Source of the DNA: Anarhynchus alexandrinus
Taxonomy: Eukaryota > Chordata > Aves > Charadriiformes > Charadriidae
Length of the DNA: 64,000 nucleotides
NCBI GenBank assembly: GCA_008711295.1
Contig: VUYV01000614.1
Coordinates: 62,001-126,000 of the forward strand
Direction of reading: 5' to 3'
Part shown: piece by piece, positions 13,801 through 24,366 of the stretch
Layout of the letters: each line of letters opens with the position of its first letter
Position numbering within the stretch: the stretch's first letter is position 1
Position numbers and translations under genes: made by a program
Notes under the pieces: generated by a model
The model's input: only the letters and a program-made list of their open reading frames with translations
Told to the model about the DNA's origin: nothing
The model's database searches: none

Positions 13801-15299
13801 TTTCAGATTTTCTTTGGTCAGTCAATAGTGTAGAAATGGTTAGTTGATTAATTGATTCTTTAAGAATCTTTGCTTTCTTTAATACTCCTTGCCCTCAAAC
13901 AGCAAGCTTTTAGCTATCTGTTCTTACGGGCTGCAAAAGCCAGCAGCTCTGCTGTACTCTTACAGCTCTCAGGTACAGCTGTGACTGAGCCTAGGTGACA
14001 TGTTAGTGTCTCTAGGTGTTACACAGAAGTAGCTATGAAGTGTGTCACAAATTATTCTGTAATTCTGATGTGTGAATATGGCCATTCATGCGCTGCAAAA
14101 TATCACTGGACTATGGGTTGATACATCACATGCCATGGACAACCCTCAGGGCAATATGAGATAAGTTGTCACAGTACTGGCAGGATCTACAGCCACAATG
14201 AGAAATCCTTCTAAATAGGTAAATTTTTATTTGACTGATTAGGCACTCTTGCCTTTTCCACCTTCCTTCCAACCAGACCAAAAATTTATATTTCTTTGCC
14301 AGTCTTCGTACCTCTAACTGAATTTCATTTACCACCTTCAAAATGTATACAATGACAACTACATAAAAAACACATGCAGCTGAACTTGTGCTGTGATGAG
14401 ACTCAACATCTTTAGTATTAATAATGTTGGTTTTGATGCACGTAATACACCAAAAAAGGTTCTTTCTTCCCATTGGAACAAAAGCACATTTTGAAATTTT
14501 GGAATTTTCCCCAAGACAGAAAACTCATTTTCCACAAGCTCTAATCCATGGTGAGACAGTATTGGTCTGGGGTACAGCAGCTGTTATATACGGTCAGGAA
14601 AGAATACGAAGGAGAATGCTTAGTAAATGCACTGGAAATATAAAATGAGAGCTTTTACTAACTGCAAAGGACTGGGGTTTATATTATCTCCTGTGAGAAA
14701 ACTTATACCAGCTTTTTGACAATAATATATGGGCATGGATGTAAATTCAAATTTATTCATAGGCAAAGTTTTTAAAAACTACAAATCATATCTGTAAAGT
14801 TCAAACAGAAAACTCAATTAATCAGGATGTGAGGAATACATCTGTTCATTTTCCCAAATAGCTGCGTCACTCAGTCACACTCTAATAAAGGCTACTGTCT
14901 GTTCAAATGTGGTTCCATTTATACTAATATTTAGAAATGGCCCACACTTTAGAGATTGGTATTTCTAGCAGCACTCAGATTCAGGATATGAGGAATACAA
15001 TGCAAGAAAGATGATTTTCATTATTTCTTAGTCCTCAGTTGTAAGAGCCGATTACAAAAATGATTGTCAAACATAGCTGAGAAACAAACAAACACAAACT
15101 GACCTGTGATTAGTCAAACATCATAAACAACAAGCACCAAATAAGGGATGCGAAAGTTTACAAACATCCTATGGTATTTGTTTTACTCATTAGGCATCAG
15201 ATTCATTAACAAAAGCCAGAGCAATCATTTGCACAACCCAGAAACACCACAAACAGAAAAAGAGGCTAAGTACATTCAGTTGTGTTACTGAGCGATGGC

Positions 15300-15490
15300 C
15301 TACAGTTTTGAGGCACTGGACTGGGAACCCAAAAACTCTCTTTTGTGCTTGTCCTGCTGGCTGACTCTGAGTATGTGATTTCCTCTCAGTTGGGATTCAT
15401 TACTTTGGCTTAAGGCAGGGATAATTATACTGACTTCCTTTGTAAAGTACTTAGAAACATGCAGATAGAAAGTGTGTAGCTGTAAAGGGG
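15300..15490 (+). repeat. Ancient MIR-type SINE
   Basis: The order of landmarks fits a MIR element in plus orientation: GGCACTGGACTGGGAACCC, a decayed tRNA-derived middle, a CTGACTCTGAGTATGTGATT stretch, GGCAGGGATAATTATACTGA, and TTTGTAAAGTACTTAGAAAC as the 3' domain. It is heavily diverged, as expected for an amniote-age SINE. The identification rests on recalled consensus only. Confidence 0.6.
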
Positions 15491-16499
15491 CAGAGGAGGA
15501 AGGACTCATCCGTGTCACGTCATGTTAGATGCTGGTTAGAACCAGGTTGTTCAACCTGCATGTGCTATGCCCACCCATTCAGTATTTCTACACCACTGCA
15601 ATCTCATAGGCTTTTGTATTCCTTACAGACCATGCAAATATTAGTTATGGTAAATTGAATCAGGCAACATTTCCTTACTGCACCTCTTGTAACAGAGTGG
15701 TCTTCAGACACGGAGGACAAGTATAACTTGTGTGCCAACTGCATGGAGTTTAAGTTTTTGAAGTGTGACTTAAAGGGGCCTTAAGCAGTTGCTCTGCCTT
15801 AGGTGGTGAATTTCACCTTTGGAAAATAGATTGAAGGAAGAATACAATCCTCCTTGCTGCATTCCAACTTTTTTTGCGTGTGTGAACTGGAAATTTATCC
15901 ATTATACCAATTTACTCTGTCACCTGCTAATCAAACTCAAGGAGGTACACCTCCTATCAGCACTCAGCCAGGAAATCAGAGACTACTACAAACAACTCAC
16001 TATGTTCCGCATGGAAACATCTAGCCCTAATATGGTTAACACTTGATAACAATCTTGTCAAACTTTACACACCTGTAAACAGAGTTTACAGTTATAAGTT
16101 TTGCCATTATGCTACTATTTATATCCCATAAGCATAGTTTACAGTGATATGCATAGCAATGATGACGACACTGACAAGAGCACTGCACAGAAGCACAGAT
16201 GTTGAGAGGTTCTTATGCAATCTGTATTGCTGTTTATATCTACATAAACTTAGCTGAATAATGTTACCACATTTACCATAAAATAAAGACAAATATCCAT
16301 ATTTTAAATGCAAAGATGAGCCATTATATCTGCAGTTTCATAGAAAAAAATTTCTCAAATCACATCATGCTTTCATAGAATAACATCTCCAAGAAGACAG
16401 ACACTTATCTAAATTTGCATGGGGTGTCTATAAGTTACCAATTTCCAATTTAGTTTGCTTTCTACCCAAAACTAGGTGGAAGAAAATCAGCCAACTTAC

Positions 16500-16627
16500 G
16501 ATCTCCTTGACAACGCACGGGACCCACAGATATCTTGGCTTCAGATCCAGGTCGGTCAACATCTCCAACCACTACTTGACTCACTGGTAGGTGCTCTTTG
16601 TATGACAACATCCCAGTGTCTTTTCTC
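16500..16627 (-). CDS. CNTNAP2: CNTNAP2 next internal exon
   Basis: This is a 128-bp internal exon on the minus strand. Its acceptor has a strong pyrimidine tract (T-run, then CTCTCACTCTCTCCAATTCAG), and its donor is GTAAGT after GAGATC. The first G completes the Trp codon left open by the exon at 48076-48232. Then come 42 codons ([20 protein letters not shown], followed by a [11 protein letters not shown] to RCQGD stretch) and one base of a split Arg codon. The peptide continues the Caspr2 extracellular fibrinogen-like region and leads towards the following laminin-G domain. [11 protein letters not shown] and RCQGDR fit CNTNAP2 better than CNTNAP4 or CNTNAP5 as I recall them. The frame is intact, so the locus looks functional here. 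The next exon lies beyond the left edge of the window. Confidence 0.96.
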
Positions 16628-16819
16628 CTGAATTGGAGAGAGTGAGAGAAAAAAAAAAGCAATTGTGACATATATTAAAATAATTTCCTTGATCATTATC
16701 ATTGTGCAATGACCTAAGCACCAGAAGAATAGGTACGCAACAATTATACCAGTACAGTGTTACTTTCTAAAAACCTGTCTCAAATGACATCAGTGTTAGC
16801 AATAACGCTGCCCACTTAC

Positions 16820-16992
16820 TGGAAAACAGATGGATAGCAACTACTGTCACCCAGGAACACAGTCAGAGTAGCAGCTTGCTTTGTGGCCAGTCCTGGATTC
16901 AGCTGAGCTTGTGCGAGTCTCATTGCTTTCCAGACTGACCAGCTCCATACTACTGGGTAACACTTTGTTGTTGATCTCCTTGTTGATGTCTT
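16820..16992 (-). other. Exon-like segment upstream of the CNTNAP2 exon
   Basis: This 173-bp minus-strand segment has a strong acceptor (TTTTTTTTCCCTCTCAG, then AAGACATC) and a consensus donor (CCA, then GTAAGT). It sits 192 bp before the acceptor of the real exon at 16627. One frame is open throughout (part of an ORF at 16816-17121). A second frame, beginning DINKEINNKVLPSS, is rich in Ser, Glu and Thr and stops 12 codon-lengths before the donor. If spliced after the upstream CNTNAP2 exon, the leftover TG plus its first base A makes a TGA stop at once, so it would act as a poison exon. I do not recognise the peptide. It could also be a decayed nested gene or chance splice signals. Confidence 0.2.
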
Positions 16993-17510
16993 CTGAGAGG
17001 GAAAAAAAATCCTAATGCTTCTTAGAAGTTTATCTTTTTTTGCTGTAGTTGCTGCCAGTTGTTGTTGTAACGATATGACATCTGCATACCAAGGAAACAG
17101 TGCTTCTTTTATATTTAACATTTTTAGTATTAAAAAAAAAAGCTAAAGACTAATTATCTGAAAAGGTTTGTCATCTTAGTCCTGCCATTTCTAACACTAA
17201 GTGCCTAAGTCCAAAGAATCTAAACTTGTAAATCTACCACAAGTATGCAGCTCAAAACCCATTTTAGTTAGTAAGATGACTAAAGTTCAATTTATAGTCA
17301 TGTCTAAAAGCCCCCCATTTCAACTGCAGTGAGTAAGCTGGTGCCTTTTTCACACCTAGACCAAATCACTATGCACAGTTACAATATTTTTCCTTTATCA
17401 TTTCAAGAGCTGAATCCAGCTGGCATGTTAAGTGCTGTTTCTTCCAAACAGAAAATAAAATAAACCAAATTTAATTAGGTACCTTATCTCTTAGGTGCTT
17501 TTCCTTTTCT

Positions 17511-17532
17511 TTTTTTTTTTTTTTTTTTTTTT
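17511..17532 (+). repeat. Poly(T) tract, 22 bp
   Basis: An uninterrupted run of 22 T. On the minus strand it is a poly(A) tract about 250 bp downstream of the exon-like segment at 17787-17999. I see no AATAAA just upstream on that strand, so a processed-pseudogene tail is not supported. Confidence 0.9.
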
Positions 17533-17786
17533 GGACATAAATACATGGAACACCAAAAATATATGTACTATACATAGTGTTAGGACTATACTTTTTGACA
17601 CAAAAGAAAGTAAGAGGAAGCAAAATAAATCCATTTCTTTCTATCTCTTTTTTTTCTCTTTCTTTTTAGCTGTACCTTGCAATGTGATTGAGTATCTAAA
17701 GTAAGCAACTTTTTGATCTAAAAATCAATTCCTTTGTTCAAAAAAAACATAGAATGAAGGATGAATTCAGGATCTGGAAAAGTTAC

Positions 17787-17999
17787 TGAACTGCACAGTA
17801 TGACTATAACTGGGAACTTGTAAGTATTTCAGGAAACCGAAAGCATTTTTCATCTCTAACTTGGATGACTCCATGAACTGACTCATTCGGTTGTTAACAA
17901 CGGGGAAGCATAGCGGAGATCTGCATGATCTCTGGTAATGCTCAGAGTTTTCCAGTAGTTTCTGGTAGTGTCTCCAGTCATCATCCAAACTGGGTCCTT
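17787..17999 (-). other. Second exon-like open segment
   Basis: This 213-bp minus-strand segment follows a moderate acceptor (CCTTCCATCTCTTCAG) and precedes a near-consensus donor (GTAACT). It is open in the frame GPSLDDDWRHYQKLLENSEH, part of an ORF at 17767-18018. If joined to the segment at 16820-16992 the frame continues into DINKEINNK and ends at a TGA in that segment, so the two could be the tail of one small transcript. No family is recognised. Like its neighbour, it begins with A and would create TGA if spliced directly after the upstream CNTNAP2 exon. Confidence 0.15.
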
Positions 18000-19021
18000 C
18001 TGAAGAGATGGAAGGCAATACATTCTTTTTAAAAGAATGACAACTAAAGTAATGAATAAATAACCATCACATTTTCAAACGACAGTTCATTGGAACTTGC
18101 ATCTGTGATGAAGAGAGTAATTCAAGACTTAGTTCCTAGAGTTTTTCAAATAGTAGATGACTGTTTTCCTTAATCTGTATGTTATTCCCCTTCAGAGCAC
18201 TTGCCTTTCTCAGTGGGCCCTTTGTATTGCTGAGATCATTCACCCTCTGTGGTTAGACACAGCTATACCAGGTGCTATGTTCATGAGGCTGCTACAAGGG
18301 ACTGCTAGAGAGGAAGGAAAACAGAGACGAGTAACCCTCACAGGCTGCTTCTGCAGATTGCGCAAGGTTGTAGCATACTGCTTTTCATCCACGGATCGCA
18401 ATGCCCTTTACAAAGGTATCATATTCATCAATTTGGAGACAGGCGATATAAGAAAAGGGAGATTAAAGGACTTTCCCTTTAAGAAAGAAAAGAGTGAATA
18501 AAAAAGCCAGGTATGTAGACCTAATCTTCCATCGCTGCTAAAGACCTGTATCCATGGGACCCACTCCCTTCTAATAGAGGATAAATGTAGGTCATCACTT
18601 TACTCTTTCTGAGATTCTCCTCTGAGACTGGTTCTCTCTGCTGATTGTTACTCTTTCAAAGAATGCTTTAAAGATAGACGTGTCTATTTAAAATAAAGAA
18701 TTCTTCAAAGAGCGGTAAAAAGAAAACTATTGGCATTTCTCTTCTTTCCTTCCCCTCTCACAAAAGGAGCTAATATTTCAGATCCAAATAAGGATGTCAA
18801 AGGGCAGCCCTTTGCCTGTCACCAATAGCTTTCACCTCCTTTAAAGGAAATAAAAAGAAGCAGTAACAATTTTCTCCCTCTTTACTGATCATGCTTCTGC
18901 TCATTTTAATATTTTATTCATGCATTTAGTGATATGGTCACTTTAAAGCTGTTGCCATGACAGTAAAACCAAATGTTAAGAGTTGTTTCCAGAAATAGCC
19001 TTATTTTCTGATAGTCGCTTA

Positions 19022-19150
19022 CTTGTCTCATCTTTGTAGGGCTAGGAGTACTGGACTAAGATTTGAGAGGAGGGCATTGTCTTTTCTCCAGCAAAACCTG
19101 CGTAGCTCATTTGCTCTTAACAAAAAAAGGATAATGATAGCTTTTGGCCC
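19022..19150 (+). repeat. Possible MIR-like SINE fragment
   Basis: GGAGTACTGGACTAAGATTTGAGA, then TTGCTCTTAACAAAAAAAGG and GATAATGATAGC, parallel the MIR landmarks (a 'cactggactaagaatcagga'-like start and a 'ctgtaaaatggggataatga'-like middle). The match is weak and the boundaries are approximate. Confidence 0.3.
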
Positions 19151-19597
19151 ACCCGTGCACCAAAAAGACAAATACACTCAAGAGACTGAGTGGCTCTGTT
19201 ATGGTTTTCTAAAGTACTTGTAGTTCCTCAGGACATACTAATCAGCGCTGACAAAGTCAAAAAAGTTGTAAACCAAGGACTGATTATAATGCTTGACTTT
19301 GTACTGCACACTTAGAAATAATCACAGCTGGAACACTCAATTCCTGCAAGTGATAATGCTTCTGCCGGTATTTAAAGACTTTCCACATTAAGAGGGTGGA
19401 GAAAGTCTCTGATGTTTTTCCTCACCAAAGAAAATCCCCTTAAGAGAAAAAAGATTGAATTCAGAGTGTGTCATAGTCCTATTAATAGCCAAATGGGAGA
19501 TGAATGAATCTGATCAAATCCTGTAATTATTACCAGGAGATATTGATGAAATCTCAGTGTAATTTTCTATTTCTAATTTCTTTTCCTATATATAATA

Positions 19598-19685
19598 GTC
19601 TGCAAAGTGCTTCAGGGTGCCTTTGAATGAAAGCAGCAGATATTAGTGTAAGATTTATCATTGTTTTGATTACGATCATCTACTT
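19598..19685 (+). repeat. Possible SINE/LINE 3' tail fragment
   Basis: GCAAAGTGCTTCAGGGTGCC, then TTTGAATGAAAGCAGCAGATAT, resembles the shared 3' tail of CORE-SINE and L2 elements ('aagcgctttgagatctttgg, atgaaaggcgctatat'). It is about 450 bp downstream of the MIR-like fragment at 19022 in the same orientation and may be part of the same insertion event or a separate relic. Confidence 0.3.
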
Positions 19686-20900
19686 ACTCTTTATAAGCAT
19701 TCTGTGGTATGTAAAAATGAAATGCATTATGCACATATCAGCAAATGACATATTCAAAGTAATGATAAGATTCTGTATCAGTATTAATTTGTGTATATAA
19801 TATAATATGATGATCTCATACAACCAGACTTCTGTTATTGGAGTAATTTATTTTCCCCAATTTTGTTAGACATCACTTAATTATCAGTCCAGTCCTAGAC
19901 AGGAAAACACACAAAGAATGTACTACAGGTAGGAACGGACTTAATTTTAAAAGATATGTTTACATGAGCTGAAGAACTGGAATCGTTTTAAGAATACAAA
20001 TAAAACACCTACTGGATTGAAACTGCAGTGTTAAACACATATTATTCAATTGTTAGCAGTGGTTTGAGGAATACAAACTTCCAAGTATTCCCATTTCAAA
20101 GGTACACAATTGTCCACCTCTCCCAAGACCCGGCTTTTTACTATGCAAGCACCTCTATTGTAATCCCTGAATTTCCATAATCTGAGAGAGGTATAAAGCA
20201 GTTCAGTCTGTCTGATATCTGCAAATGAATGTCTGTAAAAAACATTGTGAAAGGCACAGATGTGCCAAGTATTAGTATTTTCTCTCTTCCAAAAATATCT
20301 GGCATGAATTTTATTTACATTAGCATTGTTAAGAAGAGCTAATATTACAGAGAATTTAACGAACAATGCAATTTTGGCAGCAGCCCTAATAATCTGGAAG
20401 CAAGTTACTTGGAAATATGCAAACTCTAATTAACAGTATTAAAACCAGGGCAAACAAAAGCTAGGATTAAAGAAGAAATAGCTAACTTTAGATAGGTTTT
20501 GATAAGATTTAGTTAACTTTTTAATGTACATACTATGCAGCACAAAAGCCATACTGTTCCTAGGGCTCTGCCCTTCTTAGGAATTTTAAACTGCCAACAA
20601 TATAATCTAGGATGAAAACTTTTATTTCCACTTGAATTTGCTGTTCTTAGGGATTCTTATAGATACCTTGTCCCTTTCCCACGTCTTGTAACCGCAGATA
20701 CCCTTATATGTTAAGTTGGAGCTAATGTCTCACCCTTGATCTGGCTGCCAAGGGGTATTATGGAAAATTTCTCTTTATTTACGGGATCATATAAACTGAC
20801 AGAGTCATAACTCAATTCAAGTTCTTTTCCACACTGGCATTGGACAGGCTGAGGTCCTACAAAATATGTTGTTCTCATATTCCTAACAGCAAAAGAAGGA

Positions 20901-21712
20901 GAATCACAGAATGGTCAGGGTTGGAAGTGTCGTCTGGAAATCATCTAGTCCAACTCCCCTGCTAGAGCAGGTTCACGTACAGCAGGTTGCACAGGACAGC
21001 ATCCAGGTGGGTTTTGAATGTCTCCAGAGTGGGAGACTCCACAACCTCTCTGGGCAGCCTGTTCCAGTGCTCTGCCACCCTCAAAGTAAAGTTCCTCCTC
21101 ATGTTAAGATGGAACTTCCTATGTTCAAGTTTGTGCCTGTTACCTCTTGTCCTATCACTGGGCACCACTGAAAAAAGACTGGTCCCATCTACCTGGCCAC
21201 CCTCCTTTTAAGTATTTATAAGTATTGATAAGATCCCCCCTCAGTCTTCTTTTCTGTAGACTAAAAAGACCCGAGTCCCTCAGCCTTTCCTCATAAGAAA
21301 GATGCTTCGGTCCCCTAATCATTTTTGTAGCCCTTTGCTGGACCCTCTCCAGCAGTTCTCTGTCCTTCTTGAACCGGGGAGCCCAGAACTGGACACAATA
21401 CTCCAGATGCGGCCTCACCAGGGCAGAGTAGAGGGGGAGAATAACCTCCCTCAACCTACTGGCCACACTCTTCTTGATGCACCCCAGGATGCCATTGGCC
21501 TTCTTGGCCACAAGGGCACATTGATGGCTCATGGTCATCCTGTTGTCCACCACGACTCCCAGGTCCCTTTCCACAGAGCTGCTCTCCAGCAGGTCAGCCC
21601 CCAGCCTGTACTGATGCATAGGATTATTCCTCCCCAGATGCAGTACCCTACACTTGCCCTTGTTGAATTTCATAAGGTTCCTCTCTGTCCAACTCTCCTG
21701 CCTGTCCAGGTT
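20901..21712 (-). mobile_element. CR1 LINE with reverse-transcriptase C-terminal remnant
   Basis: This is an 812-bp CR1 copy in minus orientation. The 3' tail is at the left (GAATCACAGAATGGTCAGGG as the complement). The body encodes the C-terminal third of ORF2: residues such as [35 protein letters not shown] and [13 protein letters not shown] are readable in an ORF at 21155-21673, and the end of the protein continues in another frame at 20962-21168. The catalytic RT core is missing through 5' truncation, so the copy is inert. It has the same orientation as CNTNAP2. Confidence 0.95.
21155..21673 (-). pseudogene. CR1 ORF2 fragment (172 codons)
   Basis: An open frame covers the thumb and C-terminal part of CR1 ORF2, from [10 protein letters not shown] to a tract ending near [10 protein letters not shown] frame change separates it from the terminal part at 20962-21168, where [13 protein letters not shown] is readable. 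It is not a functional gene, because the endonuclease and RT palm are absent. Confidence 0.85.
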
Positions 21713-24326
21713 GGAAGTTTGAACTCTTACAATTAAGACGGATCTTTAGGGAGTTAAGCTTCTTCTGTAGCACACTGGAAGAAAAAAAAAAAAAGAAAAA
21801 AGGGAAAGTGCCACCAACCTCTAGCAACATGCACTTAATTATGATGTAACAGGTGTTTTGTTTGTGTAAGCAAAGCCTATGTGCAGGTACAACTGTTAGC
21901 TCCGAGCAAACAAGGGTTTGCAAGGGATTTGTTTCAGTGGAAAATGCAGAAGTAAAACAGGAAAGCAGTCTGGATTTTTATTTTTATTTTTGAGAGGACT
22001 CAGAAATATTTTTATAAACAACGTGATGAAAGACCATCTAACTCCAGCACCCAAATTACTAATATAAACAAGTCCATCCTTTGACATCAATTAGTAAAGA
22101 TAAATTATACCAAAGACATGAGGCTGATGGTGCAACAGGCATAAGTAATTCTTGTTTAGAAGCTATAAAATATTGACTAGATTAGATTAAATTAACTTAA
22201 TGCTCAAGCATCATATTCACAAATAGTCCCACCAGAAGAATGATGAACAAATTTAAGATACCCTCAATGACAATGAACAAAAGAAACACTGGAATTTGCA
22301 TTTAGCACAAGTCACTTAAGTTACTTTCAGGAACTTCAAACCTTCTTTGCAAAAGAAACAAGTTTAAATTAGCCATGCAAAGACATGTTTAATTCACACT
22401 TTTCTTCCTGGGATTGAGACTTAGATTTCCTTTTTCACTTTACACAGTCTATCCCTCCCCTGACCTTTAAGATGAAAAATCTTTAAAATTGCATTAGGAA
22501 ATAAATTTGTTCCTTTGGACGCCTCTCAAATCTTTTAATCCCATAACACCTTTTAATTAAATGCAGGTTAATTTGAGTTATTATAAACATCCTTATGAGG
22601 ATTATATGCTTTAATAATGAAGAGAAAATGAATACTTGATAAAATGTAGAGTATATAATTCAGAACTTGCTAACAAAATGCCTATTTTTTAAAAAAGTTA
22701 ATAACATCTTGATTTTTTTTTTTTTTTACAAAAAGCTTAAAACATCATGAGCTTCCGAAGACAGAGTCTCTAAATAACACTTTCTAGTACTTTACTCAAG
22801 TACGATTGAGCTGAACAATTTAAGATGGCTTATTCTGAAACTATCTCCACAAAACTTATGCAAGCAGTTTGCTGAGAGTTTCTGAGTTAAGAAGTTGACA
22901 GGAAGTGTGCTCCATCTCTTCCCTTTTCTCTGCTTGGCAGATGAGACACAGAAACCTCTGGCAACTGACAAGCAACCCTGAAGTCCAGATAATATGCCAA
23001 TGTTATCACGGCACCTCCTGATTCCATGTGTGATAGAGATACGAAGTGAGATACATTAAGAAATTTGCGAGAAATGTGTCTCATGCAAAAAAAAAATCCT
23101 TCAGGAATAAGATTGAGATAGTTTTGACTGGTTCTACAGGGCTCTTGCCTGAAAGGACTTCTTGACTTTCCTCTCAAATAGGAGTTTGTGAGAAACTGAA
23201 TAACCACAGCAAAAGGGGAATAATGGAGACAGCAAACTGCGCTCTGCTTTCTTTTGAACAATATGGACCAATTTCAGGGGAAAATCTGCCTTTGCTGAGG
23301 ATTTGCTCATGCTCTCCTTTCAACAAAACAGTGGAGACAAAAAGTCTCTCCTTCAAACAGAGCAGCTCCTCTTACAAACTTCATTTCTTCAGTGTTCCTT
23401 TACAGAAAAAAAATAAAATTTGGGGCTTCTCTTCTTCTGGCATTCAGCGACTCCTCTGACTTGCCTGTTAATTTTTTTCATTTCTACACCAAGATATTTT
23501 AAGAATGGAATCTAGGAACCCTACCATGCTGTAACTGATCTCCAGTACCTCTATATCTTTGCATCTGTCAACAATTTAATCAATTTTCTGTCTCGGTTTC
23601 AAAATCTTTTAAGTAGGACAGGGAATGTGTGTGGTGTTTCCTTTGTGAGAAATACTGAATCTTGTATTGGGATGTCCCTTCCACCCTGGGTGATTATGGA
23701 GACAAGATTACTTGGGGTTCAGCTGAAGCCAAGAAAAGAAAGTTCTCCTGTGGACCTAGGGCTGAAATGGGATGCTACAGGAATTTTCCAAGAAAAATTG
23801 GCATGGAAAGTGCAAATAGCTTGCTCAAAGAAACTTTTTTTTTTTTAAAGTTAGTAAAAATTCCATTTGGCATTTTCAAAACAGTATGATTCTTTTATCT
23901 TAAAATATTTCAAAATTCAAAAGATCTTCTGAAAAATAATTGTTGCTAAATAAAAATATTAAAAACAACCCACAACTCACAATGCCAAAGAAGCTTTCTA
24001 ATCATCCTTAGAAAGTTTTAAATGCTTTGTTTTATGACATAAACGTGAGAAAAATGTTCTCAACAGGTGTAACCAAATGAAGGACAATAAATTAAATGAT
24101 CCATTCGGTTATTCACCATGTCCCAGAAAGTTAAATGTTTTTCTTCCTAATCACTTTGACAAAGAGAAATCTGTATTCATTCCATGATCTATTCACATAT
24201 GATGAAACTTCCCATGAAATAGCAGGCTACCTGTGCTCCAAGGGAAGAAAATAATGAAGCACCGTACTGAGTATTACCACCTGTTTCAAAAATTCTCTAA
24301 TTTAAAACCCCAAGCATTTTTAATTA

Positions 24327-24366
24327 CATTTTTGTACATCTGAATGCATTTTTGTACATCTGAATG
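24327..24366. repeat. Exact 20-bp tandem duplication
   Basis: The unit CATTTTTGTACATCTGAATG occurs twice head to tail, at 24327-24346 and 24347-24366, with no mismatch. This indicates a recent local duplication by slippage, within otherwise unique intron sequence. Confidence 0.95.

Larger units (their letters stand above)
1..16499 (-). other. CNTNAP2: CNTNAP2 downstream intron (partial)
   Basis: Everything left of the GTAAGT donor at 16494-16499 is intron that continues past the window edge. It contains two CR1 tails (2741-3040 and 3632-4052) and a MIR-type SINE near 15.3 kb. From 4053 to 15290 I see only AT-rich unique sequence with short homopolymers and scattered chance ORFs. The longest ORF is minus-strand, at 5378-5854, with no recognisable domain. 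There is no sign of another CNTNAP2 exon. Confidence 0.85.

Noticed and set aside
14126..14473. 115-codon minus-strand ORF
   Set aside because: The translated peptide has no recognisable motif and no splice sites place it in CNTNAP2.
18157..18501. 114-codon plus-strand ORF
   Set aside because: No recognisable protein. Part of it (18420-18480) weakly resembles a reversed MIR middle, but too weakly to annotate.
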